A stretch of 64,000 bases of DNA, from NCBI GenBank assembly GCA_013112685.1, contig JABFGC010000002.1, forward strand, positions 2,242,902-2,306,901, given 5' to 3'. The stretch's first letter is position 1. Every line of letters starts with the position of its first letter. The position numbers and the translations under genes are program-made. Shown in pieces: positions 48,270 through 56,580 of this stretch. The notes below the pieces were generated by a model that saw only the letters and a list, made by a program, of their open reading frames with translations, searched no databases and was not told the DNA's origin. Source of the DNA: Chloroflexota bacterium (lineage in GTDB: Bacteria > Chloroflexota > Anaerolineae > Anaerolineales > Villigracilaceae).

Positions 48270-48989
48270 ATGAACGGTCTCATTGCTCTGCTCGGTTCCG
48301 GCGAATACCTGCCCGTGATGGACGAGGTGGATTCATACCTGCTCGCCCATTGCGGCGTGGAAGGACGCAAGCCGCGCGTGGTCTGCCTGCCGACGGCGGC
48401 GGGACAGGAGGGCGATGCGAGCGTGAACCGCTGGATGAAGATGGGCGTGGAGCACTTCACCCGCTTCGGCGCCGACGTTCAGGCTGTTCCTGTCATAGAC
48501 AGAGTTTCCGCCAACGATTTGAACCATGCCATGACGCTCGAAGAAGCGGACGTCATCTACTTCTCCGGCGGGAATCCGATGTATCTCTACCTAACGTTGA
48601 AAGACAGCCTGGTATGGCGGTCCGCTCAAAAGGTCTGGGAACGAGGCGGGGTATATGCGGGTTGTTCCGCAGGCGCGATGATCCTCGGGCGCGAAGTGCC
48701 GGATTTCCGCATGTTGGGGACGCGCTCCATCCCGGTCTTCGGCGTGATCCCTGCCGCCACCATCATCCCGCATTTCGACGCAATCCCCATTTTCTGGAAG
48801 CCCCTCATCGGCACCACGCGCAAACGTCTGCGAAACGGCGAGACGATGCTCGGCATTGACGAGAATACCGCCATCGTCGGCAGGCTCGACGAAGCGTGGA
48901 CGGTGATGGGGCAATCCAAAGCGCACGTGTTTACGAAGGAAGAAAGCCGCAGTTACGCCGCCGGTGAAAATTTTTCGCTAGGAAAATGA
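48270..48989 (+). CDS. S51-like peptidase / cyanophycinase-type class I glutamine amidotransferase fold protein
   Basis: 239 aa from the ATG at 48270, one base after the hepT stop. LIALLGSGEYLPVMDEVD, VVCLPTAAGQEG, IYFSGGNPMYL and the nucleophile elbow GVYAGCSAGAMILG (Ser about residue 132) place it with peptidase E/cyanophycinase-like Ser hydrolases. Its substrate is probably an acidic or isoaspartyl-type peptide; not fixed by sequence. It overlaps the third M42 peptidase by ATGA, consistent with a peptide-degradation operon. Confidence 0.83.
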   Translation: MNGLIALLGSGEYLPVMDEVDSYLLAHCGVEGRKPRVVCLPTAAGQEGDASVNRWMKMGVEHFTRFGADVQAVPVIDRVSANDLNHAMTLEEADVIYFSGGNPMYLYLTLKDSLVWRSAQKVWERGGVYAGCSAGAMILGREVPDFRMLGTRSIPVFGVIPAATIIPHFDAIPIFWKPLIGTTRKRLRNGETMLGIDENTAIVGRLDEAWTVMGQSKAHVFTKEESRSYAAGENFSLGK

Positions 48990-49993
48990 ACATGAAACAA
49001 TTGCTGAAGACGCTCACAGAGACATCCGCGCCCTCAGGCTATGAGGACGCAGTCCGCAAGGTGATTTTGAAGGAAGTCAAGCCGCTCGCCGATGAAGTAA
49101 AAGTGGATGCGTTGGGCAACCTGATCGTGCGCAAGAAACCCGCCGCAGGCGCGAAGAACCCCAAACGCATCATGCTCGCCGCTCACATGGACGAGATCGG
49201 CGTGATCGCCAGCCACATTGACCGAAAAGGATTCGTGCGTTTCACCAACATCGGCGGGACCTTCGGCAGATACACGCTGGGGGCGCGCATCCGTTTCATG
49301 AACGGCGTAACCGGTGTGGTGGGGTACGACCGGCTCGAACAGGTGGACCAGGCTCCCGCCATGAACAAGATGTACATTGACGTGGGCGCAACCCGCAAAG
49401 AGAATTGCCCGGTCCGGGTCGGCGATGTGGGCGCATTCGAGCGTTCATACATCGAAATGGGAGACCGCATCGTCGCCAAGTCGCTGGATGACCGCGTGGG
49501 CGTGCTGGTACTGATCGAAACGCTGCGCGCGATGAAGTCCGCGCCCAACGACCTGTACTTTGTATTCACCACACAAGAGGAGGTCGGCGTGCGCGGGGCA
49601 GGGACCGCCGCCTATGGCATTGATCCTGAAATCGGCATCGCTGTTGACGTGACCGGCACGGGCGATACCCCCGCTTCGTTGAAAATGACGATGGAACTGG
49701 GCAAGGGTCCGTGCATCAAAGTCCGCGACCCGGGCATGCTCTCCGATCCGCGCGTGGTGGAGTGGATGGTCAACGCCGCAGAGAAGGCAAAACTCCCCTA
49801 TCAGCGCGAAGTGCTTCTCGTCGGAAGCACAGATGCGCGCGCCATTCAAATCAGCCGCGCCGGGGTGCTGGCAGGCGCGCTGTCCATCCCGTGCCGCTAC
49901 ATCCATTCCGCTTCGGAAATGGTGGATTACGGCGATTTGAAAAATTCGGTGAAACTGCTTACGGCGATGTTGAGCAAGCCAGTTTCGTTTTGA
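48986..49993 (+). CDS. M42-family aminopeptidase, copy 3
   Basis: 335 aa and the only copy free of frameshifts. AAHMDEIGVIAS, KSLDDRVGVLVLIE, TTQEEVGVRGAGTAAYG, IAVDVTGTGDTP and PCRYIHSASEMVDYGD give the complete dinuclear metal site and catalytic Glu. The start is either 48986 or the second Met two codons later; ATGA coupling to the preceding gene favours the first. Confidence 0.92.
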   Translation: MNMKQLLKTLTETSAPSGYEDAVRKVILKEVKPLADEVKVDALGNLIVRKKPAAGAKNPKRIMLAAHMDEIGVIASHIDRKGFVRFTNIGGTFGRYTLGARIRFMNGVTGVVGYDRLEQVDQAPAMNKMYIDVGATRKENCPVRVGDVGAFERSYIEMGDRIVAKSLDDRVGVLVLIETLRAMKSAPNDLYFVFTTQEEVGVRGAGTAAYGIDPEIGIAVDVTGTGDTPASLKMTMELGKGPCIKVRDPGMLSDPRVVEWMVNAAEKAKLPYQREVLLVGSTDARAIQISRAGVLAGALSIPCRYIHSASEMVDYGDLKNSVKLLTAMLSKPVSF

Positions 49994-50070
49994 AGTTATT
50001 ATTAACCACGGGAAGACGCTGATAACTGCCTTGCATCATAAGGGCAGTTTAATCGTTGGTGAATAATGAA

Positions 50071-50107
50071 GGAAAAGTCCGCCCTCTTTAACTTGGCGGA
50101 CTTTTCC
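50071..50107. terminator. Bidirectional terminator
   Basis: GGAAAAGTCCGCC pairs with GGCGGACTTTTCC between the convergent M42 and membrane protein genes. Confidence 0.85.
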
Positions 50108-50118
50108 ACAAACTGCGC

Positions 50119-50946
50119 TTACTTATTATCATCTGTTGGTTCTGGCGGTTGTTCTCTCTCGAGCGATGCAAGGTTTTCAGCCCATTTTGAAAGCGCTTCG
50201 GCTATAGTATTCGAAATAACAGCACCAACAAGCGCAAGCACCAACCCACCGACTGTAATCCAAAATCCGTTGGCAACTTGTACGCCCATACTGAAAGATG
50301 AGCCAAAGACAGATTCGGAACCTCCAACTTTTACGCCGCCGACTGTTGCCTGAATGCCAGCAAAGAAACCGCAGGCAAGACAAAGGGAGAGTATAGACAT
50401 AATCAGCAACGGGCGGGATAATTTGGGGGTTTGCATCTTGACCAAGCCCAATGGAATTGAAATCAATCCAACTCCGAGTGCCGCAGTCACAAGAAGCGCA
50501 AGCGGGATCAGCCACACAACAAGAGAGACCAATATCAACAGAAAGGCTATGGCTGCGGCTCCTTCAATATCAGCCGAAAACAGCCCAAGTCCGGCGAGCA
50601 TGGACTGAAACGCAAGGGCGATGCCGCTTAATGTCCCATTCAATCCGCCTATATCCAGAAAATCACTTGCGGCACCAATATCAACCCTGACCCAAGGGAG
50701 AAGGAAACCAATAAGACCGAAAAGTGCGCCAATCAAACTGAGCACCGCCGCCAGGTTTTGTGAAATCTTTTTTGTCAAGTCTGGAACTGTTGTCCATTCC
50801 TTTCCCGGACGAATTTCAGTTCGCGCAACGCCGGGAAGTTTTATTCCACCTATGCCCAAACCATAGATACCACCGACAAGCAAAAACAATAAGACAGGAG
50901 TAAGGACGCAAAAAACCCCAAGACACAACTGAACTATGCCTTCCAT
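50119..50946 (-). CDS. Hypothetical polytopic membrane protein
   Basis: 275 aa with an AAAGGAG site. About six membrane segments, including the N-terminal LCLGVFCVLTPVLLFLLVGGIYGLGI and VWLIPLALLVTAALGVGLISI, and a hydrophilic C-terminus (EREQPPEPTDDNK). Not recognised. Its G+C content looks lower than that of neighbouring genes, which might indicate acquisition. Own terminator downstream. Confidence 0.65.
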   Translation of the reverse strand: MEGIVQLCLGVFCVLTPVLLFLLVGGIYGLGIGGIKLPGVARTEIRPGKEWTTVPDLTKKISQNLAAVLSLIGALFGLIGFLLPWVRVDIGAASDFLDIGGLNGTLSGIALAFQSMLAGLGLFSADIEGAAAIAFLLILVSLVVWLIPLALLVTAALGVGLISIPLGLVKMQTPKLSRPLLIMSILSLCLACGFFAGIQATVGGVKVGGSESVFGSSFSMGVQVANGFWITVGGLVLALVGAVISNTIAEALSKWAENLASLEREQPPEPTDDNK

Positions 50947-51098
50947 TTTGTTTCTCCTTTCAGATATTGAATCAACAATTGTCTACTACGTGTTTTCGAT
51001 TGTACGGTAAGTACCCAATTTGTCCTCCTTTTTCAAATCCTCCTTACAAGTGGCGACCATCAAGAACAATAACATTATACAATAAAAACCGGGGCTTA

Positions 51099-51623
51099 TT
51101 ACAACCACGCCCACAGTCCCCAGAAGGCAATCATCGCGGCGCCAATGCCCATCCGCGCGGCGACGGACCAGCCCCAACCGGTCATCCACGCTTTGGTGTT
51201 GGCGAACGCTGTCTGCTTGTCTTTGAGGCGTCCCCACTCCGCCAGGTACAAGCCGACCGGCGAAGCGATCATGCCTGCGATGGGCGTGAAGAACAGGCTG
51301 ACCACAATTCCAATTATGAACGCCCAGATGATCGAACTCCACGGCACGTCCTTATCGCGGACGTGCTTGGCGATGATGATGTTATCCACCACGTTGCCGC
51401 CGAGCATCAGCAGGGTAATCACCGCAAACAAGACCCAGCCGCCCCAATTCATGTTGCCGAATGAGGCTTGAAGGATGGCATAGACCAGCGTGGCGATCCA
51501 CATCACGGTCAAGCCGGGGAAGACTGGAATCAAAAGCCCCAGCAGACCGAAGACCAGCACAGCAAAGGTGGCGACTTCCAAAAAGACTTGCACGAACGTT
51601 TCCCAAAAGAGTGGATCATTCAT
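51099..51623 (-). CDS. DUF456-family membrane protein
   Basis: 174 aa with four or five membrane segments. The pattern VFGLLGLLIPVFPGLTVMWIATLVYAI, then LGGNVVDNIIIAKHVRDKD, and FTPIAGMIASPVGLYLAEW is that of DUF456. Function unknown. A GGAGAC-type site precedes the ATG; an 11-bp inverted repeat lies 27 nt upstream. Confidence 0.82.
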   Translation of the reverse strand: MNDPLFWETFVQVFLEVATFAVLVFGLLGLLIPVFPGLTVMWIATLVYAILQASFGNMNWGGWVLFAVITLLMLGGNVVDNIIIAKHVRDKDVPWSSIIWAFIIGIVVSLFFTPIAGMIASPVGLYLAEWGRLKDKQTAFANTKAWMTGWGWSVAARMGIGAAMIAFWGLWAWL

Positions 51624-51649
51624 CCTTGACAGGTCTCCTCGTAAAATGC

Positions 51650-51679
51650 GACATCGGAAGCAAGTATACTTCCGATGTC
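51650..51679 (-). promoter_or_regulatory. Perfect 11-bp inverted repeat between serS and DUF456 gene
   Basis: GACATCGGAAG (51650-51660) and CTTCCGATGTC (51669-51679) flank CAAGTATA. On the minus strand it precedes GCATTTTAC, so it may be a weak terminator; a TATACT box sits inside the loop, so an operator is also possible. Confidence 0.55.
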
Positions 51680-51713
51680 ATCTACGCGTAAGAACCCGGA
51701 TGGGTTTTGCAGG

Positions 51714-52985
51714 TTATGGCTTGATAACCTCGATACCGCCCATCCACGGACGCAGTACTTCGGGGATCGCAATGGAACCGTCCGCCTGCTGGTAGTTTTC
51801 CATGACGGCGATCAGCGTGCGCGGCAGACCCAAACCGGAGCCGTTCAACGTGTGCGGGAACCGGACCTTGCCGCCGTCGGCGGGGCGATATTTGATATTC
51901 GCGCGGCGCGACTGAAAATCCGTATCGTTGGAGACGGATGAAACTTCCAGCCATTCGTTGCAGCCGGGCGCCCACAGCTCGAGGTCATAGGTCAACGTTG
52001 CGCCGAAGCCGATGTCGCCGGTGCATAACTGTTTGACGCGATACGGGATGCCCAACTGCGTGCAGGTTTCTTCGGCGTCCTTCAACATCTTCTGGTGCAT
52101 CGCTTCCGAGTCTTCCGGCTTGCAGTAGATGTACATCTCCACTTTGTCGAACTGATGCCCGCGCTTGATGCCGCGCACGTCGCGCCCCGCACTCATCTTC
52201 TCGCGGCGAAAGCAGGGCGTGTACGCTGTGTACAACTTCGGCAGGGCGCTTTCTTCGAGGATTTCGTCCATGTGCAAGCCGGTGAGCGGAATCTCCGCCG
52301 TCGGCACGAAGTAATAATCTTCCTCATGGTCTTTGTAGAGGTTGTCGGCAAACTTCGGCAGTTGACCGGCTCCGTATACGGTGGCGGTCTTGACCATGAA
52401 CGGCAGGTACTCTTCCTGGTAACCCTGGCGGATGTGCAGGTCGAGCATCCATGCGATTAAAGCACGCTGTAAACGCGCGCCTGCCTTTTGAAGCACGTAA
52501 AACCGGGAGCCGGTCAACTTCGAGCCGCGTTCAAAGTCAATGATTCCGAGGGCAGGTCCGAGGTCCCAGTGCGGAAGCGGGGTGAAATCGAATTTGCGCG
52601 GCTCACCCACCGTCTTCAGCACGACGTTCTCGCTGTCATCCCTGCCGTAGGGCGTACGCGGATCGGGAATATTGGGCAGGGTGGACATCAGATAGTTCAA
52701 TTCGGATTCGACCTCCGTTACCTGCTTGTCCAACTCTGCGATCTTATCGCCCACCACGCGCATCGCCTCGATCCTGGACTGGCGGTCTGCCGCATCCTTC
52801 ATTTTGCCGATCTCCTTCGAGACGGCGTTCCGCTCCGCTTTGAGTTGTTCGACCTGCGAGAGCAGCGAGCGGCGCTTCTCATCCAATTGCAAAATGGAAT
52901 CGACGGGCGCGGGGTCATCCTGCCGATCCTTCAACGCCTTTCGGACAAGATCAGGATTTTCACGAAGCAGATTGATATCGAGCAT
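51714..52985 (-). CDS. serS: Seryl-tRNA synthetase
   Basis: 423 aa, full length for bacterial SerRS. The N-terminal coiled-coil tRNA-binding arm (residues about 28-105, EKRRSLLSQVEQLKAERNAV) is followed by the class II core: motif 2 region TPCFRREKMSAGRDVRGIKRGHQFDKVE, LWAPGCNEWLEVSSVSNDTDFQSRRANI and motif 3 LPRTLIAVMENYQ. It charges tRNA-Ser with serine. Expression is probably controlled by the T-box leader directly upstream. Confidence 0.97.
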   Translation of the reverse strand: MLDINLLRENPDLVRKALKDRQDDPAPVDSILQLDEKRRSLLSQVEQLKAERNAVSKEIGKMKDAADRQSRIEAMRVVGDKIAELDKQVTEVESELNYLMSTLPNIPDPRTPYGRDDSENVVLKTVGEPRKFDFTPLPHWDLGPALGIIDFERGSKLTGSRFYVLQKAGARLQRALIAWMLDLHIRQGYQEEYLPFMVKTATVYGAGQLPKFADNLYKDHEEDYYFVPTAEIPLTGLHMDEILEESALPKLYTAYTPCFRREKMSAGRDVRGIKRGHQFDKVEMYIYCKPEDSEAMHQKMLKDAEETCTQLGIPYRVKQLCTGDIGFGATLTYDLELWAPGCNEWLEVSSVSNDTDFQSRRANIKYRPADGGKVRFPHTLNGSGLGLPRTLIAVMENYQQADGSIAIPEVLRPWMGGIEVIKP

Positions 52986-53009
52986 ATTGCACCTCCACGT
53001 GCATTAAAA

Positions 53010-53303
53010 CAAAATACGCCCCGGTCCGTTTGCAGGACGAGGGGCGTCTCGTGGTGCCACCTGCTTTTACCCCCTCCCGGCTTTGCCGCCCTCTCCCAAT
53101 TTCATAAGAAATTGTGGGAGGGCAGGGTGGGGGCCTTAGTTGCGCGATAACGGGCGCTCCCGTTTCTCTTATGACTTGCGTCTCTCCGAGAAAGACCTGG
53201 CAAAGTGGATTTCATCCTCTGGCGGATCGCCTCGCACCGACCGACGACTCTCTGAACCGTTGCAGAATTATTTGTCCTTGCGCTTGTCTTTATTGTCGAG
53301 TTG
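53010..53303 (-). promoter_or_regulatory. T-box leader of serS with terminator
   Basis: The minus strand carries the T-box core AGGTGGCACCACGAG (from 53062 down to 53048), followed by the terminator CGCCCC...GGGGCG with T-run (53010-53047). A TATAAT box on the minus strand (53309-53314) sets the start near 53302. Uncharged tRNA-Ser would pair with the NCCA-complement and favour antitermination. The specifier codon is not assigned with confidence. Between stem I and the T-box lies a CCCTCCC/GGGAGGG palindrome (about 53068-53135). Confidence 0.85.
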
Positions 53304-53345
53304 GCGCGATTATACCAATGATCAACGAATGTGAGTAGCTCAATT

Positions 53346-53741
53346 CTATGGGTGAATCACGCGCAATCCCAAATGTTCTTCATAGCCGTCAAAATCACTG
53401 TCGTTATGCAGGAGCTCGTGATCGTTTTCGATGCAATAGGTTGCGATCAAACTGTCAATCGTTTTGCGAACGGTGATTCCCCTTTGTCTCAATGAACGGT
53501 AATTCCTCGCGCTTTGCACTGCCAGTTCAGGGTTTACCATGCTGGCTTGCACGAACTTCCCCAACGTGCGGCGGACCTTCTCGAAATCCGGGTCATGGCG
53601 GAAACCCTGCAATACCTCCGCCAAAATTATGTCGCCAATCAGGATGGGTGTCTTGTCCAGGACGGCGTGAAGAAATTCGACTTGTGGATTTTCCACGCCG
53701 TTGAAATAATCCACCCAAACACTCGTGTCTACAACCAGCAT
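53346..53741 (-). CDS. vapC: VapC-type PIN-domain RNase toxin
   Basis: 131 aa PIN domain. Catalytic acidic residues appear in VVDTSVWVDYF (Asp4), DIILAEVLQGF (Glu about 42), KTIDSLIATYC (Asp about 95) and NDSDFDGYEEH (Asp about 115). Cleaves RNA when free of its antitoxin. Separated from vapB by 2 nt. Confidence 0.92.
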   Translation of the reverse strand: MLVVDTSVWVDYFNGVENPQVEFLHAVLDKTPILIGDIILAEVLQGFRHDPDFEKVRRTLGKFVQASMVNPELAVQSARNYRSLRQRGITVRKTIDSLIATYCIENDHELLHNDSDFDGYEEHLGLRVIHP

Positions 53742-53743
53742 GT

Positions 53744-53950
53744 TCAGCGAACCTTTACACGAGTCTGGCGCTGTTCATTCAAATTGCCGTCCCAGGGCAT
53801 TTTGCCGCGCAGGGCGCGGACCTCCGCTTGTTCGTTTAAAAGGATCAATAACCGCAACGCTTCATGAACCACTTCGCGTTTGGTCTTGATTCCCGTTAAC
53901 TTTTGGGCGCGTTCGACAAGTTTGTCGTCAAGGACGATATTCGTTCTCAT
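53744..53950 (-). CDS. vapB: VapB-type antitoxin
   Basis: 68 aa. An N-terminal ribbon-helix-helix-like segment MRTNIVLDDKLVERAQKLTG with KTKREVVHEALRLLI, then a C-terminal toxin-binding tail (RGKMPWDGNLNEQR). AGAGAG-type site and TATAAT box upstream. First gene of the vapBC pair. Confidence 0.9.
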   Translation of the reverse strand: MRTNIVLDDKLVERAQKLTGIKTKREVVHEALRLLILLNEQAEVRALRGKMPWDGNLNEQRQTRVKVR

Positions 53951-54178
53951 TTCGCTCTCTTTTGGGTGTGTACGATTAAACCAGGTAATGTGTATTATAC
54001 ATCCAAATAATATTACAGCGCAAAGTAAGGCTCAAAGTCGCCGCTGTTCGCCGCGCGACGCCGCACCTGTGGTGGGTGCAGGCGAGACGCGCCCCCGGCA
54101 ACGATTCCCGCGTCAGGGTGCGTTGCCATCATAATCGTCCGCAATAAACCTGCTTTGAAAAGTCCGCTTAAAACAGAA
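53951..54178. other. Intergenic region without gene
   Basis: About 230 nt between vapB and the tRNA gene terminator. It has the vapBC promoter (TATAAT on the minus strand near 53993) and a GC-rich stretch with no plausible coding frame. No further structure stands out. Confidence 0.5.
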
Positions 54179-54197
54179 ACCGCCTCGAAGAGACGGT
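54179..54197 (-). terminator. Terminator of tRNA-Glu gene
   Basis: ACCGTCTC-TTC-GAGGCGGT hairpin on the minus strand, followed by TTCTGTTTT. Confidence 0.8.
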
Positions 54198-54211
54198 TGC
54201 CTATAGAGAGG

Positions 54212-54284
54212 TGCCCCCACGGGGATTCGAACCCCGGTCGTAGCCTTGAAAGGGCTGCGTCCTAGTCCACTAGACGATGGGGGC
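54212..54284 (-). tRNA. tRNA-Glu (anticodon TTC)
   Basis: A 73-nt cloverleaf: acceptor GCCCCCA with TGGGGGC, D arm around CTAGTGGACTAG, anticodon loop CTTTCAA with TTC at positions 34-36, TTCGAATC T loop, discriminator A. One C-A mismatch at the end of the anticodon stem. CCA is not encoded. Confidence 0.95.
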
Positions 54285-54344
54285 ATTTCGTGAGCGGGCG
54301 AATTCTATCATCCACTTCCATGCCAGTCAAGAAAATCTGGAGAT

Positions 54345-55208
54345 TTATTTTTCAGGTTTTGCTCGTTGATTGAGCAAAGCCATGATGTCCACCATCCTGC
54401 GGTTGACCAGGATCCCCGCGCTTTCGACGCGCAGATTCGGGATCAGAATGGCGTTCAAGGTGGCGTTGAAGAGCGGCAGGAATTCGCGCGAGCCTTCGGT
54501 GATCAATGCCGTGAAATCGAAACGCCCCGGCAGTTCCATCATCCCCTCCACCTCGAACATCTGGGTCGTCAGCCGCACGGTATATTCGACGGTATGGGTA
54601 TACCCGCCGCGCACAATCGCATGGGGACCAAGGTCTTCGCGCCGCGCCATGCAAATCGCGTGCAGCTGCCGCTTCATCATGCGCACCAGCTCGAAATGAT
54701 CCACCAGTTTCGTGGGCATGTGCAGGCGCGCCATGCGCGCATCGTGCACTTCCAGCGACGACTTGGTCGGGTCGTTCAACATTCCCATCGCGCCGTGCGT
54801 CGTAACCGTCACCTTCCCCACCACCCGGTATCCCGACGTGAGGATATCCACCGGGATAAAGCGGTACGTGCGCGGAGAAGTATCGAGCGACATCGGGGAC
54901 GGATCGTCCTTTAGGATTTGGAGGCGGGGGGCTGCAAGCCCGTCCGGGCGGGGAGGAGGAGGCGTGCGCCGCCGGGGTTGGGTCGGTCTCCCCGCGTTCG
55001 GGTCCAGGATCATGTTCAGCCAGTGGATGGCTTTCTCATCGTACTCTCGCCTGCCGCACACGTCGCAGATCCAGGCTGGGAAGTTCGGCACGGTGATCAA
55101 CTCGCCGCCGAGCCACGTGAAATAGGTGATGTGCCGCAGGGTGAGGACGCCGGCGCGGCATTCGATGCAGGGAATGGAAGATGGTTGGTTCGAAGATTCT
55201 TCGCTCAT
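54345..55208 (-). CDS. YgiT-type zinc-finger protein with uncharacterised C-terminal domain
   Basis: 287 aa from the ATG at 55208, which overlaps the lepB stop (ATGA). The N-terminus holds a YgiT/MqsA-like zinc site (IPCIECRAGVL... FPAWICDVCGRREYDEKA; four Cys at about 13-54). After a Pro/Arg-rich linker comes a ~200-residue domain (TYRFIPVDILTSGYRVVGKVTV, VDHFELVRMMKRQLHAICMARREDLG). Not a recognised family. No toxin partner of MqsR type is adjacent, so antitoxin function is unlikely. Confidence 0.72.
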   Translation of the reverse strand: MSEESSNQPSSIPCIECRAGVLTLRHITYFTWLGGELITVPNFPAWICDVCGRREYDEKAIHWLNMILDPNAGRPTQPRRRTPPPPRPDGLAAPRLQILKDDPSPMSLDTSPRTYRFIPVDILTSGYRVVGKVTVTTHGAMGMLNDPTKSSLEVHDARMARLHMPTKLVDHFELVRMMKRQLHAICMARREDLGPHAIVRGGYTHTVEYTVRLTTQMFEVEGMMELPGRFDFTALITEGSREFLPLFNATLNAILIPNLRVESAGILVNRRMVDIMALLNQRAKPEK

Positions 55209-55816
55209 GGTAAGTCCTGTTGTGCGGCAAGCACCTCGGGGTGTTCGATCACATCCCACATGGGCGGGGGCCAGTAGATCAGCACCGCCTTGCCCACCAC
55301 GTTCTCTTCGGGGAGCATGCCCCAATCCTTCGAGTCGTTCGAATTGTTGCGATTATCGCCCAGCACGAACAGGTGTCCCTCCGTCACCACCCAATCGCCG
55401 TAATACAGCGGCGCCTGCGCAATGTAGGGTTCATCCAGCAGTTGATCGTTCACGTAGACTTGGTTGTTCCGCACAACCACATGATCGCCCGGCAGACCGA
55501 TGACGCGTTTGATCAATTCCTCCTGCGGGTTGAGGGGGAAATGAAAAACGATGATATCGCCGCGCTGCACGTCGCCGAAAAAATAACTCAACTTGTTCAC
55601 AAGCAGGAACTCGCCGTCCTCCAATGTGGGCTGCATGCTGATGCCGTCCACCCGCACCCGCGCAGAAACCGCATTGATGCCGATAAAAAGGACCACCGCC
55701 AATACAACCGTCTCAACCACATCGAGCAAAAACCGCGCCCAGTTCGTCTTTTCTTCAACAGGCTTAACTTCCTCCGCCTGTGTTTCCTGATTCAAGGTTT
55801 CCAAACGTGCCTCCAT
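55205..55816 (-). CDS. lepB: Signal peptidase I
   Basis: 203 aa from the ATG at 55816. One N-terminal membrane segment (FLLDVVETVVLAVVLFIGINAV), catalytic Ser in VDGISMQPTLEDGEFLL (about residue 55) and Lys in ELIKRVIGLPGDHVVV (about residue 100), then GDNRNNSNDSKDWGMLP. Removes signal peptides from exported proteins such as the adhesins in this window. A TATAAT box (55827-55832) 10 nt before the start supports this start over the upstream in-frame Met at 55858. Confidence 0.93.
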   Translation of the reverse strand: MEARLETLNQETQAEEVKPVEEKTNWARFLLDVVETVVLAVVLFIGINAVSARVRVDGISMQPTLEDGEFLLVNKLSYFFGDVQRGDIIVFHFPLNPQEELIKRVIGLPGDHVVVRNNQVYVNDQLLDEPYIAQAPLYYGDWVVTEGHLFVLGDNRNNSNDSKDWGMLPEENVVGKAVLIYWPPPMWDVIEHPEVLAAQQDLP

Positions 55817-55826
55817 GCTGCCCAAA

Positions 55827-55832
55827 ATTATA
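55827..55832 (-). promoter_or_regulatory. -10 box of a near-leaderless lepB transcript
   Basis: TATAAT on the minus strand, 10 nt before the lepB ATG (55816). Confidence 0.6.
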
Positions 55833-55860
55833 CTTCCATTTTTTGAATAACCAACCACTC

Positions 55861-56580
55861 TTAGGTCTTACCCCACGCAAAGAACGTGGGGACGTGCAGG
55901 ACCCGTCCGCCTCGCCGCCGCGCTTCCTCATCCAGCCGTTTCATGTTTTGGATGTCTTCGCCGCGGACGAAGCCCGCCAAATCGGATTCCATCACCGCCC
56001 ATTCATTTTCCCATTCTTCGGCAGTGCGCTTCCTCCCGGACGTTTGGATGGGTCCTGTTTCCTCCAGCCTGATCCCCGCCTGACGGAAGGTCTCTGCGAG
56101 CCTCGCGCCAAAAAACGGATTTGCGCCTTTGCGCTGCAAGGCTTCGGTCTGCCACTTCCCAAGCGGGCGGAGTTCGGGCGGTTCGTCCACGCGTTGGCTG
56201 TAATCCGGCTCGGCAAATGCTATCACAGTCCGCCCCACCCGCGCCATTTCACACGCCACCTGCAACGGATTCTCAACCCAAAGCAGGAGAAAGTGACAAT
56301 AGACGATGTCGAAGGAACGGTTTGGATACGGGAGGAAATGCGCGTCGCCTTGCGTCAGTGAAACGCTTACAGCGTGGATTTGGCATTGGGCGAGCGGCTC
56401 AGGCTCGAGGTCCAGACCGTGAAGCGCGGCGGGGGTGTGAATCTCGCCCAGAATCGCGCCGGTTCCGCATCCCACTTCCAGCACACGCCGCGCCCCTGCA
56501 AGCCCCGCCTTGTCGAAGAGATAGGTTCGCAGGTCGCGGGTCCAGGCGGCTTGCTGGAGGTAACGCGTGTGTTCGTTCAT
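55861..56580 (-). CDS. Class I SAM-dependent methyltransferase
   Basis: 239 aa. SAM-binding glycine loop VLEVGCGTGAILGEI (residues about 34-48), LDLEPEPLAQC (acidic end of beta2), GDAHFLPYPNRSFDIVYCHFLLLWV (motif for methyltransf_11). Substrate unknown. It overlaps the tyrosine phosphatase gene by ATGA. Confidence 0.87.
   Translation of the reverse strand: MNEHTRYLQQAAWTRDLRTYLFDKAGLAGARRVLEVGCGTGAILGEIHTPAALHGLDLEPEPLAQCQIHAVSVSLTQGDAHFLPYPNRSFDIVYCHFLLLWVENPLQVACEMARVGRTVIAFAEPDYSQRVDEPPELRPLGKWQTEALQRKGANPFFGARLAETFRQAGIRLEETGPIQTSGRKRTAEEWENEWAVMESDLAGFVRGEDIQNMKRLDEEARRRGGRVLHVPTFFAWGKT

Noticed and set aside
54345..55208. MqsA-type antitoxin of a toxin-antitoxin system
   Set aside because: Only the zinc finger matches; the gene is coupled to lepB, has a long unrelated C-terminal domain and no MqsR-like toxin beside it.
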